DNA of 34,421 bases from Hirschia sp. (GCA_002709235.1 PAQI01000039.1:1-34421); one strand, 5' to 3'. Counted from the first letter of the stretch, positions 23,432 through 34,421 are shown. The notes: generated by a model not told the origin, from the letters alone. Numbers and translations are program-made.

Positions 23432-24688
23432 TCAAAGACTAGGATCCGCAACATACACTGACATGTTTTCAGGAACATGAACTGGTTTGCGCTTCTCGCC
23501 AATCACCCAAGCATCAATCATATCCGCCCATTCCTGCATCATATGCCGACGTTGATCCGCATATTCAGCCTTGTTGTAGACACCGCGTGATGAACGTCTG
23601 TCTTCATGTGCCAGGCTTTTTTCAATCCAATCTCGATTAAACCCTAGTTCATTCAACAACGTCGATCCGGTACGACGCAGATCATGAACGGTGAAAGCTT
23701 CCAATGGCAACTCTAATTCAGCTGCCAATTTGATTGCGCTGTCAGTGATCCGATTGAAGGTCGCATTCGAGATCGGCCGAAAAGAATCATAACGTGACGG
23801 AAACACATATTTTGATCCGCCCGCACAGGTTTTAAGGGCCACCAGTATATCGAGCGCTTGCCGAGACAAATAGACACTATGCGGCAACCCGGTCTTCATA
23901 CGCTCCTTTGGAATAGTCCAAACACCTTCCTGAAAGCTAATTTCATCCCACGTGGCATGAGCCACTTCAGTCTTACGCTTTATAGTCAATAAGATGAACT
24001 TTACGCCGAGCTTGAGTGTCGGGTTTGCATTTATCTCTTCGAGCACCCGATAAAGAACGCGAATTTCGAGCGGCGACAACGAACGATCCCTCGGTCGCAC
24101 ACGTGCGATTGATCGAGGGTCTACCTCTTCCGCAGGATTATCAACCTTGATCCCATGAAGCTGAGCGAACGCATAAATCAATTTAATGAACTCACGCGCA
24201 TGCAGCGCGGTCGACGGCGCACCGCGCTTCTTTATCTGCCCACAAAGCGCACGAACATCCTCGCCCGTGACCTCTCGTAAAGTATACTTACCAAGCGATG
24301 GAATGAGATCCCGATCGACAATGTGCCTGCGCATGTCCCGCGTTGAATCCGACATTTCACTTTCAAGGAGCCAACGGCGGGCGAGCTCCCCGAATGTGCC
24401 CTCAGATTTAATCTTCGCTTTAGTCCGCTTCTTCTCTTTAGCGGGTGAAATACCCTCCTCGACCAGCTTCTTCGCGTCGATAAGCCTCTCTCTTGCGACT
24501 GCGAGCGAAATTCCGTAGCGACCGTAGCGTCCGATGGTGAGGGTTTCTCGGCGACCGTTCACACGGTAGTCGTAGCGAAATACCTTTCCGCCCGCAGGCG
24601 TAACTGCGACATAAAGACCATCCCGGTCCGTAACTTTGTATATTTTTTCTTTTGGTTTCAGCGCCTTGATAGAAATATCCGTCAGCAT
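23432..24688 (-). CDS. int: P4-type tyrosine integrase of the genomic island
   Basis: The 418-residue integrase has the N-terminal DUF4102-like arm-binding domain: MLTDISIKALKPKEKIYKVT and DGLYVAVTPAGGKVFRYDYR. A core-binding domain lies at about 97-195. The catalytic domain is complete: Arg238 (LTIKRKTE), Lys265 in the beta loop (ERMKTGLPH), His335-x-x-Arg338 (VHDLRRTG), His361 (LAHEDRR) and nucleophile Tyr371 (GVYNKAEY). A GGGG-containing ribosome site precedes the ATG. It lies on the island side of the guaA 3' end, as in islands integrated there. The ATACCGTCAG repeats just upstream, one overlapping its start, suggest arm-type sites and autoregulation. Confidence 0.93.
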   Translation of the reverse strand: MLTDISIKALKPKEKIYKVTDRDGLYVAVTPAGGKVFRYDYRVNGRRETLTIGRYGRYGISLAVARERLIDAKKLVEEGISPAKEKKRTKAKIKSEGTFGELARRWLLESEMSDSTRDMRRHIVDRDLIPSLGKYTLREVTGEDVRALCGQIKKRGAPSTALHAREFIKLIYAFAQLHGIKVDNPAEEVDPRSIARVRPRDRSLSPLEIRVLYRVLEEINANPTLKLGVKFILLTIKRKTEVAHATWDEISFQEGVWTIPKERMKTGLPHSVYLSRQALDILVALKTCAGGSKYVFPSRYDSFRPISNATFNRITDSAIKLAAELELPLEAFTVHDLRRTGSTLLNELGFNRDWIEKSLAHEDRRSSRGVYNKAEYADQRRHMMQEWADMIDAWVIGEKRKPVHVPENMSVYVADPSL

Positions 24689-24868
24689 CTTTATCCCCAG
24701 ATCAACCCAAAATACCGTCAGGCCGAAACGGCCAATATTTTTACAAAAAAATATTTATTTTCAATATTTTATGCAAAAATAATACCGTCAGGCCAGCGAA
24801 TTGAGCTGACGGTATCTTGAATTTAGGGGGATAAATGCAATTTGTATACCGTCGGGCAATACCGTCAG
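24675..24868. repeat. ATACCGTCAG repeat cluster, probable integrase arm sites and promoter region
   Basis: Full copies of ATACCGTCAG lie at 24712-24721, 24782-24791 and 24859-24868. One copy with a single change (ATACCGTCGG) is at 24846-24855, and one inverted copy (CTGACGGTAT) is at 24806-24815. A variant with one extra base, ATATCCGTCAG, lies at 24675-24685 across the int start codon region. The copies at 24782 and 24806 form a 10-bp inverted repeat around 14 nt. Between 24725 and 24780 the DNA is extremely AT-rich, like a bent or IHF-bound segment, and holds a minus-strand TTGCAT-17-TATTTT promoter candidate (24776-24748) for int. The layout resembles an integrase attachment region. Confidence 0.7.
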
Positions 24869-24898
24869 ATTGTTCCGCTGGCCCGCGACAGACGGCGA

Positions 24899-24925
24899 TA
24901 GACCCTGAGTGACAATCAGGGTCTA
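24899..24925. terminator. Hairpin between int and guaA
   Basis: A perfect 10-bp stem TAGACCCTGA / TCAGGGTCTA encloses a 7-nt loop, 58 nt downstream of the guaA stop. A T-rich stretch follows 6 nt later on the plus strand only, so its direction is uncertain. For the minus-strand guaA transcript it is the only nearby hairpin I see. Confidence 0.5.
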
Positions 24926-24960
24926 CAACTTGTTTTTATTGTGATTTTTGATAGATTTCG

Positions 24961-24982
24961 ACAGTCTCCGCAAGACCTGCAA

Positions 24983-25000
<18 letters not shown>
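24961..25000. other. Probable island attachment-site junction at the guaA 3' end
   Basis: The intact integrase and its repeat cluster end just before the last codons of guaA, where islands are known to insert. The core crossover sequence would lie around the guaA stop codon (24983-24985) and the bases next to it. I found no second copy of this stretch elsewhere in the window, so the other end of the island must lie outside it and the exact core cannot be defined. Confidence 0.4.
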
Positions 25001-26560
<1,560 letters not shown>

Positions 26561-26694
26561 GGCAAGCCAATACTGCGACTCTTGTGATTTCGCCAGAGGC
26601 AGTTTGCAATTGATCCTTCTCAGTGAATGCGTTTGTGTAACTGTGTCGGTAAATCAGGCACGAAAGCCACACCTCACGCAGGACTAGACGACGA

Positions 26695-27849
26695 ATGCAG
26701 GCAAATATGTCAGCCGAACAATGGGCCCGTCAGGGATTGCAAGAGCTTCAGAACAACAGGCTGGAGACCGCACGCGATTGCCTGACCCATGCCATTGAGG
26801 CCGGCTACACCCACCCGGATGTCTTTGTCGCGCTAGGCCACAGCTTCAGACGTCTGGGGCAGGTCGAGCCCGCCCTCCAACACTTCACCCAGGCCCTGAA
26901 ACTCAACCCGAGACATTTGCGAGCGCTACTTGGAAAGGCTGAAACGCTTGAGGGCCAGCAACGCCAGAACGAAGCTGCGCAATTCTTTTCAGCGGCCATG
27001 AAACTGGTCCCCGACCCGGATGCCATACCGGCTGATCTGCGTCCCGTCTTCATGCGCGGATTCGAACTGATCCAGCTGCGTCAGCAATCACTGGAAACTG
27101 CCTTGGATGCGCAATTTCCAGAAATGCATGAGCTACAAGCAAACTCACCCCGGTTTGCCGGTTCCCTTGATATGCTGCTCGGCCGAACCCGCCCTTATTA
27201 CCAACAGCCGACCCGCTATCACTATCCGGACTTGCCGCAACGAGCCGTCTATGACCGATCAGAATTTGAATGGGCATCAGCGCTGGAAGCACAGACCGAT
27301 ATGATCCGCTCCGAACTGCTGGGACTGCTCCCGCGAGAGGCAGGTTTCCGGCCCTATCTAGAAGCGTCCGACGAGACCATTCGCCTGCGAGACAGCGCGC
27401 TGGTCAACAATCCGGACTGGAGCGCCTACTATCTGTGGAAACAGGGTGAACTACAGGACGACGCGAAACGGTCATGCCCGCGAACCATCGAAGCCCTGCA
27501 ATCTGCCCCGCTCGATCATCTGACCGGCCAGGCCCCATCTGTCCTGTTCTCTGTGCTCAAGCCAGGTGCCTATATCCCGCCGCATAATGGCATGCTGAAC
27601 ACGCGCCTGATCTGCCATTTGCCGCTCATCGTTCCTGACAATTGCGGGATCCGCATCGGCAATGACATCATCAATTGGCGCGAAGGCGAACTCGTCATCT
27701 TCGACGACAGCGTAGAGCATGAAGCGTGGAACCGCTCCGATCAGACGCGCGTGATCTTGTTGTTCGAAATCTGGAAACCTGAACTGTCAGTCCGCGAACG
27801 CGCCGAGATCACAGAGCTGTTCGACGTACTCGCACATTCAGGAACCTGA
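26695..27849 (+). CDS. TPR plus aspartyl/asparaginyl beta-hydroxylase-like dioxygenase
   Basis: The 384-residue protein has an N-terminal tetratricopeptide region (about 5-110, with ALGHSFRRLGQVEPALQHFT and a second repeat beginning RHLRALLGKA). The rest is an Asp/Asn beta-hydroxylase fold, a 2-oxoglutarate/Fe(II) oxygenase. The iron-binding His297 (IPPHNGML) and His342 (SVEHEAWN) and the 2-oxoglutarate-binding Arg352 (DQTRVILLF) are spaced 45 and 10 residues apart. In human AspH the spacing is 46 and 10. A catalytic Asp is not required in this family. TPR-hydroxylase fusions are common in alphaproteobacteria; their protein or lipid substrates are mostly unknown. It diverges from guaA (134 nt apart). 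Confidence 0.87.
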   Translation: MQANMSAEQWARQGLQELQNNRLETARDCLTHAIEAGYTHPDVFVALGHSFRRLGQVEPALQHFTQALKLNPRHLRALLGKAETLEGQQRQNEAAQFFSAAMKLVPDPDAIPADLRPVFMRGFELIQLRQQSLETALDAQFPEMHELQANSPRFAGSLDMLLGRTRPYYQQPTRYHYPDLPQRAVYDRSEFEWASALEAQTDMIRSELLGLLPREAGFRPYLEASDETIRLRDSALVNNPDWSAYYLWKQGELQDDAKRSCPRTIEALQSAPLDHLTGQAPSVLFSVLKPGAYIPPHNGMLNTRLICHLPLIVPDNCGIRIGNDIINWREGELVIFDDSVEHEAWNRSDQTRVILLFEIWKPELSVRERAEITELFDVLAHSGT

Positions 27850-27856
27850 ACACAGA

Positions 27857-29164
27857 TCAGCTGGCCTTACGCAACAGCGCCATGAAGAAACCATCCGTCC
27901 CCGCCAGCATGGGCGTCAGACGTACTGTGCCTGAATTGCTCCGGCAACGCGTGACAACCTCTTCGCCTTCAGTGGTCAACAGCCCTGACGAGATCGCAGA
28001 CGCCGCCGCATCATCCAGCGAGAAGGCCTCATTGCGTTCAAGGAAAGCCTGAACCTGATCCTCGTTCTCCTCCATCAGGAACGAGCAAGTGATATAGAGC
28101 AACCGCCCGCCCGGTTTCACGAACTCGGATGCCTTGTCGAGGATCTCAGCCTGCTCTTCACAGCGCTTGACCAGCGCCTTTTCCGAAACCCGCCATTTGG
28201 CATCCGGACGCCGACGCCAGGTGCCGACACCCGTGCACGGTGCATCGATCACCACCAGATCCATGCCATCATGTAAGTCATCCAGCCCGACATCTTCCTG
28301 CGGATGCCTCAGCTGCACATTTCGCGCGCCGGCCCGCTTCAGGCGCGGGATCAAGGCAGACAGCCTGCGACCATCAATGTCATAGGCATAGATCTGGCCC
28401 TGATTTTCCATGCTCGCAGCCATGGCCAGCGACTTGCCACCACCCCCGGCGCAATAATCCAGAACCTGCTCACCGGGCTTGGCATTCGCAGCCGCCGCAG
28501 CGATCTGGCTACCCGCATCCTGCACCTCGACCCAGCCTTTTGAATAAGCCGGAATGCTCTCAACCGATCCGGCCCGCTCTGACGGGTCTGGCGCAGGCAC
28601 CCTGAAAGCCTGCTTGACCAGTGGCATGGCGATCGCTTTCACGCTACGCAGCGCCTTTTCTGCTTTTTCCGCGTCAGATTTCAGCGTGTTCACTCGCAGG
28701 TCCACAGGCGCACGCACCGCCATTGCCTGCGCTTCCACCACGATATTCTCGCCAAAGGCCCGCGTCATGCTCGGCGTCATCCACTCTGGAAAATCACCAT
28801 GCACATGCACCGGCGCAGTCGGGTCCGGTGCCATCACAATCCGTTCGCGTTCATCCAGTGTCAGAGGTGAAGGTGCATGCTCCTCGTCAAACGCGGAATC
28901 GATCCGGCCGATATCCCATTTCCACACATGTGCCAGCGCGCCGATACACAAGGCTCGCGGGCTCTCATCACCCATGGCATGCGCTAGAGACTGACGCCGC
29001 CGCAACGCATCCAGAACGAGCCCGGACACCCAGGCACGATCCTTGGCACCCGCATATCTGGCGCGCTTGCCCCAGTCCTTCGCCGCAGATTTTACGGGTT
29101 GATGCCGGGACATCACGTCCGAAAGAACGTCTATCGCCGCCGCGAGCTTGCCGCCGTCACGCAT
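27857..29164 (-). CDS. RsmB/NOP-family rRNA cytosine-C5 methyltransferase
   Basis: The 435-residue protein has an N-terminal helical region at about 1-120, as in RsmB. The methyltransferase domain has the SAM-binding motif VLDYCAGGGGKSLAMAA, the acidic YAYDIDGRRLSAL, motif IV VVIDAPCTGVGTWRRRPD and the catalytic cysteine in motif VI, LLYITCSFLMEENEDQ. Such enzymes methylate cytosine in 16S rRNA (position 967 for RsmB); the exact site here is not certain, since NOP-family paralogues exist. It overlaps the upstream gene by 8 nt and ends 7 nt from the convergent hydroxylase gene. Confidence 0.88.
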   Translation of the reverse strand: MRDGGKLAAAIDVLSDVMSRHQPVKSAAKDWGKRARYAGAKDRAWVSGLVLDALRRRQSLAHAMGDESPRALCIGALAHVWKWDIGRIDSAFDEEHAPSPLTLDERERIVMAPDPTAPVHVHGDFPEWMTPSMTRAFGENIVVEAQAMAVRAPVDLRVNTLKSDAEKAEKALRSVKAIAMPLVKQAFRVPAPDPSERAGSVESIPAYSKGWVEVQDAGSQIAAAAANAKPGEQVLDYCAGGGGKSLAMAASMENQGQIYAYDIDGRRLSALIPRLKRAGARNVQLRHPQEDVGLDDLHDGMDLVVIDAPCTGVGTWRRRPDAKWRVSEKALVKRCEEQAEILDKASEFVKPGGRLLYITCSFLMEENEDQVQAFLERNEAFSLDDAAASAISSGLLTTEGEEVVTRCRSNSGTVRLTPMLAGTDGFFMALLRKAS

Positions 29165-29666
29165 TTGCCTTGAAACTCCGGAATGTCAGTACCGTATCGG
29201 CATCTATCCCGCGCTGTTTCGCAAGACTGTGTTCAACCGATATCGGGAAACGCGCCGCCAGATTTAGCCCAATGGCATCAATCAAAAGGCGCAGATGATA
29301 GTTGGATATGGCGCAGGCTGTTTCAAAATCCCGAAGGTAAGTCAATGCCTGACCCGCAAGTTCGGGATTATTCACCATCTCTGCAGCATCCAAAAAGAAG
29401 TGATGCGCCACATAATTTCGCAGCCGGACAAACACCTTGATATTGCCGGTCCATACCTCGTCATGCTCGCGGCATTCAGGCTCCACCAGCCGCCAGATCG
29501 CGCCGACCGTCTGGCCCTCCAGCCAGTCACGCTTGCTGCGGGACCCTTCCCCGCGGGCTTTCAGCATGGCCCATGCAAAGTTCTCAATGGATTGCTCGAC
29601 TGACTGGGCCTCGAACATGGCTTTGCCATATTCCAGAAACACGTCGTCAGTCGCAGCTATTGGCAT
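29157..29666 (-). CDS. Uncharacterised helical protein next to the rRNA methyltransferase
   Basis: The 169-residue protein is soluble and predicted mainly helical (MFEAQSVEQSIENFAWAMLK, then VWTGNIKVFVRLRNYVAHHF). The phrase RLRNYVAHHF is similar to the R-N-x-x-A-H motif of AbiV/HEPN-like or Swt1-type helical domains (RN...H), but the usual RxxxxH spacing is not clearly met. I do not recognise the family. Its stop overlaps the start of the methyltransferase gene by 8 nt, so the two are co-translated. No membrane segment or signal peptide is present. Confidence 0.6.
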   Translation of the reverse strand: MPIAATDDVFLEYGKAMFEAQSVEQSIENFAWAMLKARGEGSRSKRDWLEGQTVGAIWRLVEPECREHDEVWTGNIKVFVRLRNYVAHHFFLDAAEMVNNPELAGQALTYLRDFETACAISNYHLRLLIDAIGLNLAARFPISVEHSLAKQRGIDADTVLTFRSFKANA

Positions 29667-29728
29667 GGTGGAATACAGTCCTCAACGCTGGCACTTCCGC
29701 GGTTGCCATCCGGTCGACGACCGTACAG

Positions 29729-30292
29729 CTAACCCAGAACGCCAATAATCTGAGGAAAGAAATAGGCCACACCGCCGACAAGCGATAGCGATAAAATCAA
29801 CAGCGCTGCATAGGCCGATAGAAATTGCGTACGCTGTTTCGTCGTCAAAGGTGCAAATGCATCGCCAGTCTGCACCCCGATCACAGCAGCCGGATCAGCC
29901 ACCGGCACAATCGCGACCTCTTCAGAAGCCTCCGCCTGCCCCTTGGCCAAGGCAGACACCGCTCGCCAAGACCGCGATTGGCGCAGGCCGGGTGCACGCG
30001 CATTCACGACCTTGAGTGCGCTCGCAGCCATTTCCGGTACGTTCTGTCCATCCACATCAACAAGAATCGTTCTGGCATCAGCCAGCAATTTTTGAGAGCT
30101 GGCACCTGACGATTTCAACGTCCGCGCCATATCGCGCGACCACACCATGATCACGCTTTCAGCCTGCTTGGTCAGCGGTGTCATCACCTCAGCCTTGGTC
30201 GTGCGAACCGGAAGAGATTGCCCCTTCAGGAAGCTCGCCAAAGACCGGGCTGTACTTCGATCAGCCGCTGCATGCGCGATGTAGATTGCCAT
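29729..30292 (-). CDS. TIR-like domain protein with a C-terminal membrane anchor
   Basis: From ATG 30292 the protein has 187 residues. An in-frame start 9 nt earlier is less likely. The N-terminus has a TIR-like order of strands and helices: MAIYIAHAAADRSTARSLAS, LPVRTTKAEVM and AESVIMVWSRDMARTLKS. It lacks the catalytic Glu of NADase TIRs and the typical S/R motifs, so it is a degenerate fold at best. A linker rich in Ala and Val leads to one membrane helix (AYAALLILSLSLVGGVAYFF) near the end. Its function is unknown. It lies between the RsmB-type cluster and guaB, as a single gene in its own unit. The TIR assignment is an inference from pattern. Confidence 0.55.
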   Translation of the reverse strand: MAIYIAHAAADRSTARSLASFLKGQSLPVRTTKAEVMTPLTKQAESVIMVWSRDMARTLKSSGASSQKLLADARTILVDVDGQNVPEMAASALKVVNARAPGLRQSRSWRAVSALAKGQAEASEEVAIVPVADPAAVIGVQTGDAFAPLTTKQRTQFLSAYAALLILSLSLVGGVAYFFPQIIGVLG

Positions 30293-30488
30293 AGGCCCCA
30301 TATCCCTCTTTGCCAGCCTTTCGGCTTTGTCATGTTTGACAGGGTTATGGAGCGGAGAAGCAGGGTCTGTCAGACAAAGAATTTGCAGAGTACCCCTGAG
30401 GGCAGCACAACGCGCAAATATTTACCATAATGACAGACCAAGCGCCCAAATTCTGACGCCGGGTCTACATCTTCAACCGCCTGTCACA

Positions 30489-31958
<1,470 letters not shown>

Positions 31959-32008
31959 CTAAGCTCCCTTTTTGGCCTAATAAGGGAAGCTGTGGCGGTT
32001 GAAAAGGC

Positions 32009-32737
32009 CTATTTGCGGAAGCCCTTCGCAATTGCGAACATTTCCGGACTTTGCTTGCGGCTGGCGGGCGGTTTCCAGTAGCGCACCTCACGGAAATTTG
32101 CATCCAGCAGCGACTTCAGCTCACCCTGCGCACCGCCCTGGAACACCTTGGTGCAGAAATCACCCCCCACTTCCAGATTCTCGATGGCAAATTGCGCCGC
32201 CATCTCGGCAAGCTGGACAGTTCTCAAATGATCGGTCTGCTTGTGCCCCGTGGTCGCCGCAGCCATGTCCGACAGGACCAGCGTCGGCGCGCCTTCCAAC
32301 GCTGACATCATTTCCGCAATCGCTTCGGGATCATTCACGTCGCCCACAATCAGATGCGCATCCTCGATCGGCTCCACCTCAAGCAGGTCAATACCGACCA
32401 CCTTGGCGGCACCGCGCGCCTGCGCCACCTGTGTCCAGCTACCAGGCGCGCACCCCAGATCCACCACGCGCATTTTCGGCGTAAGTAATCCGAACCGCTC
32501 ATCAAGCTCCAGCAGCTTGTAAGCCGCCCGTGCACGCCAGCCAGCCTCCATCGCCCGGCGCACATAAGGATCCGACAATTGGCGCTCGATCCAGACCCGA
32601 GACGATTTCTTCTTGATACCGCCCTTCTTCACCTTCTGCTTGGTCGCAAAGGTGCGCTCTTTCACACGCTCGGCATCTTCGGCGGTGGGGCCTTTCCAGC
32701 GACGCTTGCCGTCATCCTTGGATTGTTCATCCGTCAT
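32009..32737 (-). CDS. rlmE: 23S rRNA (uridine2552-2'-O)-methyltransferase
   Basis: From ATG 32737 the protein has 242 residues (MTDEQSKDDGKRRWKGPTAE...). An in-frame GTG at 32767 would only add sequence within ppx. After a basic N-terminal tail, the RrmJ/FtsJ core has the catalytic K-D-K-E set: Lys in AYKLLELDERF, Asp in LVLSDMAAATTG, Lys in FCTKVFQGG and Glu in QSPEMFAIAKGF. The SAM motif VVDLGCAPGSWTQVA is clear. It methylates the A-loop of 23S rRNA. The start overlaps the end of ppx by 11 nt, so translation is coupled. Confidence 0.93.
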   Translation of the reverse strand: MTDEQSKDDGKRRWKGPTAEDAERVKERTFATKQKVKKGGIKKKSSRVWIERQLSDPYVRRAMEAGWRARAAYKLLELDERFGLLTPKMRVVDLGCAPGSWTQVAQARGAAKVVGIDLLEVEPIEDAHLIVGDVNDPEAIAEMMSALEGAPTLVLSDMAAATTGHKQTDHLRTVQLAEMAAQFAIENLEVGGDFCTKVFQGGAQGELKSLLDANFREVRYWKPPASRKQSPEMFAIAKGFRK

Positions 32738-33851
32738 GGGTTTCACTGCTTTCACTTTGACCCACACCCGTTTTGGCAGGTGATTTCTTCCGTTTGCTCC
32801 TGCGTCGGCGTTTGCTGCCTCCGCTGTCCTGCATCAAGCCGAGCAGCACACCTTCGCGCAGGCCGCGATCAGCAGCTCTTAATCGTTCAGATGGCCATAA
32901 TCTCCATATGGCATCCAATATTGCGCAACCGGCAAGAACCAGATCGGCCCTGTCTGCACCGATACAAGGGATCTGAGCCCTTTCATCTGGTGTCGCCAGC
33001 CGCAGCTTCTCCCGCGCTGCAACCATTTCCTCAAAGGACACCCATGTCCCGTCAACGGCAGATCGCACATAGCGGTCCAGGCCCAGATGAACTGCAGCAA
33101 GACTTGTGACCGTACCAGATGTTCCCAATAGCTGTCCGCGCCCTTTTTGAAACAGCGCTCCAAAGCGCGTTGCGCTATCATGCTCACTTAGCAGATCGAC
33201 GACATATTGCACCAATTGCTCATACCAATCAGCCCCATCTTCCGGAAAGGCCTCCGACAATGTGACCACACCGATCGGGAAAGAGCCCCAACCAAGTATT
33301 GGCGGGCGCTTCATGCACCCCGCCACGCCCCTGGATCTGGCCGCATTGGCATCAACCCAGCTCAGCTCCGTTGAGCCACCGCCAATATCAACCACCAGCG
33401 TAAAATCTCGCGACGTATCAATCAGGTCCCAGGATCCGATCAGCGCCAGTTTTGCTTCTTCCTTTGGGGAAATGATTTCAAGTGACAGTCCGGTTTTTGC
33501 TTTGACTGCTTTTGCAAACTGGCCACCATTTTCCGCAACCCGGCAGGCCTGCGTCCCGATGCAGCGGACCTTGGAAACCTTGTTCTTCTTGATACGATCA
33601 CTGCAAACAGAAAGCGCTTCAAACGCCCTGTTCATGGCCGCATCGGAAAGCTTTCCCGTAGCATTCAAGCCTTCGCCCAACCGAACAATACGCGAATAGC
33701 TATCCACCACGCGGAAACTGTCACCCGCGCGCTCGGCTATCAGTAGCCGACAATTATTCGTGCCCAGATCGAGGGCGGCGAAAGTCGGGGCGCGTTGCCC
33801 GCCCTTACGCACTCTCCGGGCCGTGCTCGGTGTTGAACCGTCTCCGGCCAT
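32727..33851 (-). CDS. ppx: Ppx/GppA-family exopolyphosphatase
   Basis: The 374-residue protein has the acetate-kinase/Hsp70-like two-lobe fold. Phosphate-1 loop ALDLGTNNCRLLIAE lies at about 26-40, phosphate-2 loop VVDIGGGSTELSW in the middle, and GTSGTVTSLAAVHLGL further on. It corresponds to the short form without the C-terminal HD-like domains of E. coli Ppx (513 residues), as usual for alphaproteobacteria. Activity would be on polyphosphate or pppGpp. The C-terminus is Lys/Arg-rich (SKRRRRSKRKKSP). It precedes rlmE on the same transcript. Confidence 0.92.
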   Translation of the reverse strand: MAGDGSTPSTARRVRKGGQRAPTFAALDLGTNNCRLLIAERAGDSFRVVDSYSRIVRLGEGLNATGKLSDAAMNRAFEALSVCSDRIKKNKVSKVRCIGTQACRVAENGGQFAKAVKAKTGLSLEIISPKEEAKLALIGSWDLIDTSRDFTLVVDIGGGSTELSWVDANAARSRGVAGCMKRPPILGWGSFPIGVVTLSEAFPEDGADWYEQLVQYVVDLLSEHDSATRFGALFQKGRGQLLGTSGTVTSLAAVHLGLDRYVRSAVDGTWVSFEEMVAAREKLRLATPDERAQIPCIGADRADLVLAGCAILDAIWRLWPSERLRAADRGLREGVLLGLMQDSGGSKRRRRSKRKKSPAKTGVGQSESSETHDG

Positions 33852-33949
33852 GTCAATTCCAGATTCTCAGTTGGACCAATGATGCATCAGTCTGATCAAC
33901 TTGCCCAGTCGAAGCGATCAATATTCGAGTCCAACACCCCACAGACGCA

Positions 33950-33983
33950 GAGCGGCCCGGTGAGAAAACTCACCGGGCCGCTC
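33950..33983 (-). terminator. Strong hairpin after the OmpA-family gene
   Basis: A perfect 15-bp, GC-rich stem (GAGCGGCCCGGTGAG and its complement) closes a four-base loop of A on the plus strand (TTTT on the minus strand), 25 nt after the stop of the OmpA gene. A long T-run is absent. Confidence 0.75.
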
Positions 33984-34008
33984 CAAATCATTCGCGTCTG
34001 ATCAGTAC

Positions 34009-34421
34009 TTACTGAACAGTCACAACAACTTCTGCACGACGGTTGAGCGGCTCACGCACGCCATCCGCAGTTGCCTTGGCAAGACCGGTCTCACCCTTGG
34101 CTTCCGTGGAGATCACACCGGCGTCAACACCGCGCTGAACGAGCGAGTCACGCACAATGCTTGCACGACGCGCCGACAGGCGAGCGTTGTAAGCACGGTT
34201 ACCGGAGGTGTCAGTATAACCTTCGATCGTGGTTACAGTGACCGAACATCCGTTCTCCTGAGCACGCGCAACTGCACGGTCGATAACCGTCTGCGCCTGT
34301 TCTGTGAGGCTGGAGCTATCCCACTCGAAGTACACAGCAAAGGACTGACCCTGCGTTGCACATTCCACAACCGGTGCTGCTTCAACCAGTGTCTCCGGAG
34401 GTGGTGGCGGAGGTTGAGGAG
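34009..34421 (-). CDS. OmpA-family peptidoglycan-binding protein, C-terminal part
   Basis: The frame is open to the window edge and ends at TAA 34009, giving 137 codons. It starts with a proline-rich linker (PQPPPPPPETLVEAAPVVEC) and continues as a full OmpA C-terminal domain: FAVYFEWDSSSLTEQAQTVI, then VTVTTIEGYTDTSGNRAYNA, SARRASIVRDSLVQRG and NRRAEVVVTVQ. The peptidoglycan-binding Asp (GYTDTSG) and Arg (LNRRAEV) are present. The beta-barrel or N-terminal part lies outside the window. Such proteins tether the outer membrane to the cell wall. It is followed by the hairpin at 33950-33983. Confidence 0.92.
   Translation of the reverse strand, partial: PQPPPPPPETLVEAAPVVECATQGQSFAVYFEWDSSSLTEQAQTVIDRAVARAQENGCSVTVTTIEGYTDTSGNRAYNARLSARRASIVRDSLVQRGVDAGVISTEAKGETGLAKATADGVREPLNRRAEVVVTVQ

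Noticed and set aside
24675-24868. Repeat cluster as a CRISPR array or plasmid replication iterons
   Set aside because: Repeats are 10-13 bp, unevenly spaced, in both orientations and directly attached to an integrase gene. No cas or rep gene is present.
24899-24925. tRNA or tmRNA attachment-site remnant near int
   Set aside because: The stretch folds into one simple hairpin and has no cloverleaf or T-arm sequence.

Overview
The window reads as alphaproteobacterial DNA. The evidence is its moderately high GC, its Cus/Cop gene types, and a chromosomal block holding guaA, guaB, an RsmB-type methyltransferase, rlmE and ppx. A relative of the Hyphomonadaceae/Maricaulales is my best guess, but that is inference from gene content and protein style. 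About the first 24.9 kb looks like a metal-resistance genomic island. From about 24.98 kb onward the content is core chromosome.

Region 1 (1-2.9 kb) is a zinc/cadmium/cobalt-type module. A truncated TolC/CzcC-type outer-membrane channel and a small His/Cys-rich exported protein lie on the minus strand. They are followed by a MerR-family regulator and, on the plus strand, a short CDF-type cation transporter and an isoprenylcysteine-methyltransferase-like membrane protein. Two MerR-type promoters with 19-bp spacers and matching palindromes flank the regulator. Region 2 (2.9-4.4 kb) is a scrapyard: a broken methyltransferase-like gene, the N-terminal stub of a tyrosine integrase, and an acyltransferase-3 gene lacking its catalytic N-terminus.

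Region 3 (4.45-19.8 kb) is a large copper-resistance block. One unit holds a small membrane protein broken at a G7 tract, a CopA-type P1B ATPase, a SAM methyltransferase and an APC permease. A divergently placed ATP-grasp-like enzyme, apparently circularly permuted, faces a DUF305 membrane protein. Next to it is a glutaredoxin-MauE fusion gene interrupted by one amber codon. After that come a CsoR-type copper sensor, a Cys-rich exported protein and a full cusCBAF-type efflux operon. Four sites of the form ATAC-N9/10-GTAT sit in front of these units and suggest one local CsoR regulon.

Region 4 (19.85-24.96 kb) is mobile. An IS5-family element is decayed by an amber codon, a frameshift and a 45-bp palindrome-bearing insert. 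It has been split by a complete IS66-family element (tnpA, tnpB, tnpC, inverted repeats, perfect 8-bp target duplication TTTAACGG). Next come an intact P4-type tyrosine integrase and an AT-rich region with five or six ATACCGTCAG repeats, ending at the 3' end of guaA. The guaA 3' end is a known island integration hot spot, so this is probably one island boundary.

Region 5 (24.98-34.4 kb) is ordinary chromosome: guaA, a TPR/aspartyl-hydroxylase-like protein, an RsmB-type rRNA methyltransferase, two uncharacterised proteins (one with a TIR-like N-terminus), guaB, rlmE, ppx and the C-terminal part of an OmpA-family protein followed by a strong hairpin. I saw no rRNA, tRNA or CRISPR array.
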